Part shown: piece after piece, positions 5,813-7,069 of the stretch
Numbering within the stretch: the stretch's first letter is position 1
Layout of the letters: each line of letters opens with the position of its first letter
NCBI GenBank assembly: GCA_023428885.1
Contig: JAEYWQ010000255.1
Coordinates: 1 to 7,069 of the forward strand
DNA from: Bacillota bacterium
GTDB taxonomy: Bacteria > Bacillota > Clostridia > Lachnospirales > Lachnospiraceae
Direction: 5' to 3'
Length of the DNA stretch: 7,069 nt
Notes under the pieces: model-generated
What the model was told of the DNA's origin: nothing
Database searches by the model: none
Seen by the model: the letters and a program-made list of their open reading frames with translations, nothing else
Program-made: the position numbers and the translations under genes

Positions 5813-7069
5813 TTATACCTCAAATTCTTGAAATTCACTGTGAATGACTTCATCCGTTATCATGGCTTTGGTCATCTCAAAGCTATTGTCGCCTAGAATC
5901 TCAGAAACACTTTTCTGCGGATTCTGGTATAGGATATTGATCAATTCGATGAAATCTCGGATGATCTCACGCGGGGTAATGTGTGTCTGGGCACCAACCC
6001 TATTATATTCTACAGTTAAGAAATAAAGTAAATCCTCATGGGATAAACTAGGACTGTAATTATAAAGTTGAGCATGAATATTCATCAGCTTCTCTACCAG
6101 AATATACATCTCTTCCTGGGATAACATCTGCAGTCTGATAATAGGAGCAGATAGATCTTTCATATCAGCAGTGGCAAAGTGTCCCTCTGCTAAGCGCGAA
6201 CGTAAAGCTTCATAGCTGAATACCCCTTTATACTTGTCCTCGATACATTGAGGTGTTCCACCCATAAGGAAACCAATATGACTTGCTTTCCCTTGTAAAA
6301 CATCGTTATACATAGTCAGAATTTTCTCATAGTTATTTGCCCTGGTAATAGAATTCGGTATCTTAAAGATATTAACCAATTCGTCAATCACTACAAGCAT
6401 TCCTTTGTAACCGGCTCCCACTAAGAACGCTGCAAATATCTTTAAGAAGTCATACCAGGTCTCATCATTAACAATAAAATTAATACCCAGGTCATCCTTT
6501 GCTTCTTTCCTGGATGGATACTCCCCACGAAACCAGCGGAGTACATTTGACTTTAGGGCTGTATCGTCTTGTTTGTAAGCCTTCCAATATAGGACTACAG
6601 CCTTGGCAAATTCAAATCCATTGACCATTCCTTCCAGTGAACTTGCCACTGCGTAAATCTGCTTCTCCACCAAACTATCAAATTCCTCTTCGCTTACATC
6701 GCTTTGAGACTTAACGGTTGCTTGAATACCGGAGATCCATTTTTCAAGGATCAAAGGCAAGGCCCCACCATCCGGTTTTGATTTGGTTGAAAGATTCTGA
6801 ATTAACTCTTTATACGTAGCCAGCCCCTGACCCTTGGTTCCAGCAAATCGTCGTTCTGGAGAAAGATCGGCATCCACAACCACGAAGCCTTTCGCCGTAG
6901 CGTAATTTCGAATGGTTTGAAGTAGAAAGCTCTTCCCGCTACCGTATTTACCAACAATAAAGCGGAAAGAGGCACTGCCTTCTTCAATCATCTCAATATC
7001 GTGAAGGATAGCTGCGATCTCCTGGGTTCGGCCAACCGTGATATATTCCAAACCTACTCTAGGCACAAC
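5813..7069 (-). CDS. brxD: BrxD-like P-loop ATPase (BREX ATP-binding / DUF2791-like family), N-terminus outside window
   Basis: Numbering from the GTG at 7066, 417 residues are visible. Walker A is GKYGSGKS (39-46, Lys45) and Walker B is MLVVIDE (223-229, Asp228 and Glu229). FLMGGTPQ (266-273) is a sensor-1-like strand, RSRLAEG (289-295) follows, and ITPREIIRDFI (363-373) lies in the C-terminal lid-like part. This order and the roughly 430-residue size fit BrxD, not the much longer BrxC/PglY ATPases of about 1200. The GTG is probably not the start: the frame stays open to the edge, and VPRVGLEYITVGR matches the internal 'VP..GL....VGR' segment that family members have after some 20-30 residues, so that Val is likely internal. 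The product is expected to be an AAA+-type ATPase working with its helicase partner in phage defence or DNA processing. It is followed at 5 bases by the helicase gene in one transcription unit. Confidence 0.78.
   Translation of the reverse strand, partial: VVPRVGLEYITVGRTQEIAAILHDIEMIEEGSASFRFIVGKYGSGKSFLLQTIRNYATAKGFVVVDADLSPERRFAGTKGQGLATYKELIQNLSTKSKPDGGALPLILEKWISGIQATVKSQSDVSEEEFDSLVEKQIYAVASSLEGMVNGFEFAKAVVLYWKAYKQDDTALKSNVLRWFRGEYPSRKEAKDDLGINFIVNDETWYDFLKIFAAFLVGAGYKGMLVVIDELVNIFKIPNSITRANNYEKILTMYNDVLQGKASHIGFLMGGTPQCIEDKYKGVFSYEALRSRLAEGHFATADMKDLSAPIIRLQMLSQEEMYILVEKLMNIHAQLYNYSPSLSHEDLLYFLTVEYNRVGAQTHITPREIIRDFIELINILYQNPQKSVSEILGDNSFEMTKAMITDEVIHSEFQEFEV

Noticed and set aside
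5844..6987. Short open frames inside the ATPase gene
   Set aside because: They lie in other frames of a gene with clear Walker A and B motifs.
1..7069. CRISPR array, tRNA or rRNA genes, insertion sequence ends
   Set aside because: I saw no regularly spaced repeats, no tRNA-like cloverleaf, no rRNA-like stretch and no transposase gene on either strand.

Overview
The window is AT-rich DNA with strong GGAGG-type Shine-Dalgarno sites, short intergenic gaps and protein sequences of a low-GC Firmicutes type. A Clostridia host, perhaps Lachnospiraceae, fits best. That is an inference from protein style and base composition, not from a marker gene. It holds six protein genes. Five lie on the minus strand and one, an AraC-type regulator, on the plus strand. 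Both end genes run off the window. I found no rRNA, tRNA, CRISPR array or insertion sequence, and no gap above 300 bases.

Left part (1-2740), minus strand. Reading in the direction of transcription, there is a PfkB-family sugar/nucleoside kinase (1696-2601), a two-domain GNAT acetyltransferase (662-1531) and the N-terminal 182 residues of a divergent glycerol-3-phosphate dehydrogenase-like protein (1-548). Gaps of 164 and 113 bases, a candidate extended -10 promoter before the GNAT gene and a long inverted repeat before the dehydrogenase gene suggest separate small transcription units, not one tight operon. The AraC-family regulator (2741-3502) is divergent from the kinase gene across a 139-base spacer, a usual layout for a regulator acting on its neighbour.

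Centre (3503-3599). The AraC gene and the helicase gene converge on a hairpin flanked by A and T runs, which can serve as a terminator for both strands.

Right part (3600-7069), minus strand. Two tightly coupled genes encode a P-loop ATPase of the BrxC/BrxD (DUF2791-like) group and an Lhr-like superfamily 2 DEVH helicase resembling BrxHI. They are 5 bases apart, and the helicase ribosome binding site lies inside the end of the ATPase gene. In type 2 BREX (Pgl) phage-defence loci, brxD and brxHI are the last two genes, and here the pair also ends a transcription unit. The partners that would define the system (PglZ, PglX, PglW, PglY, or TerB-domain proteins in the other known context of such pairs) would lie beyond position 7069. 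This pair is the most interesting part of the window; the rest looks like ordinary metabolic and regulatory accessory genes.
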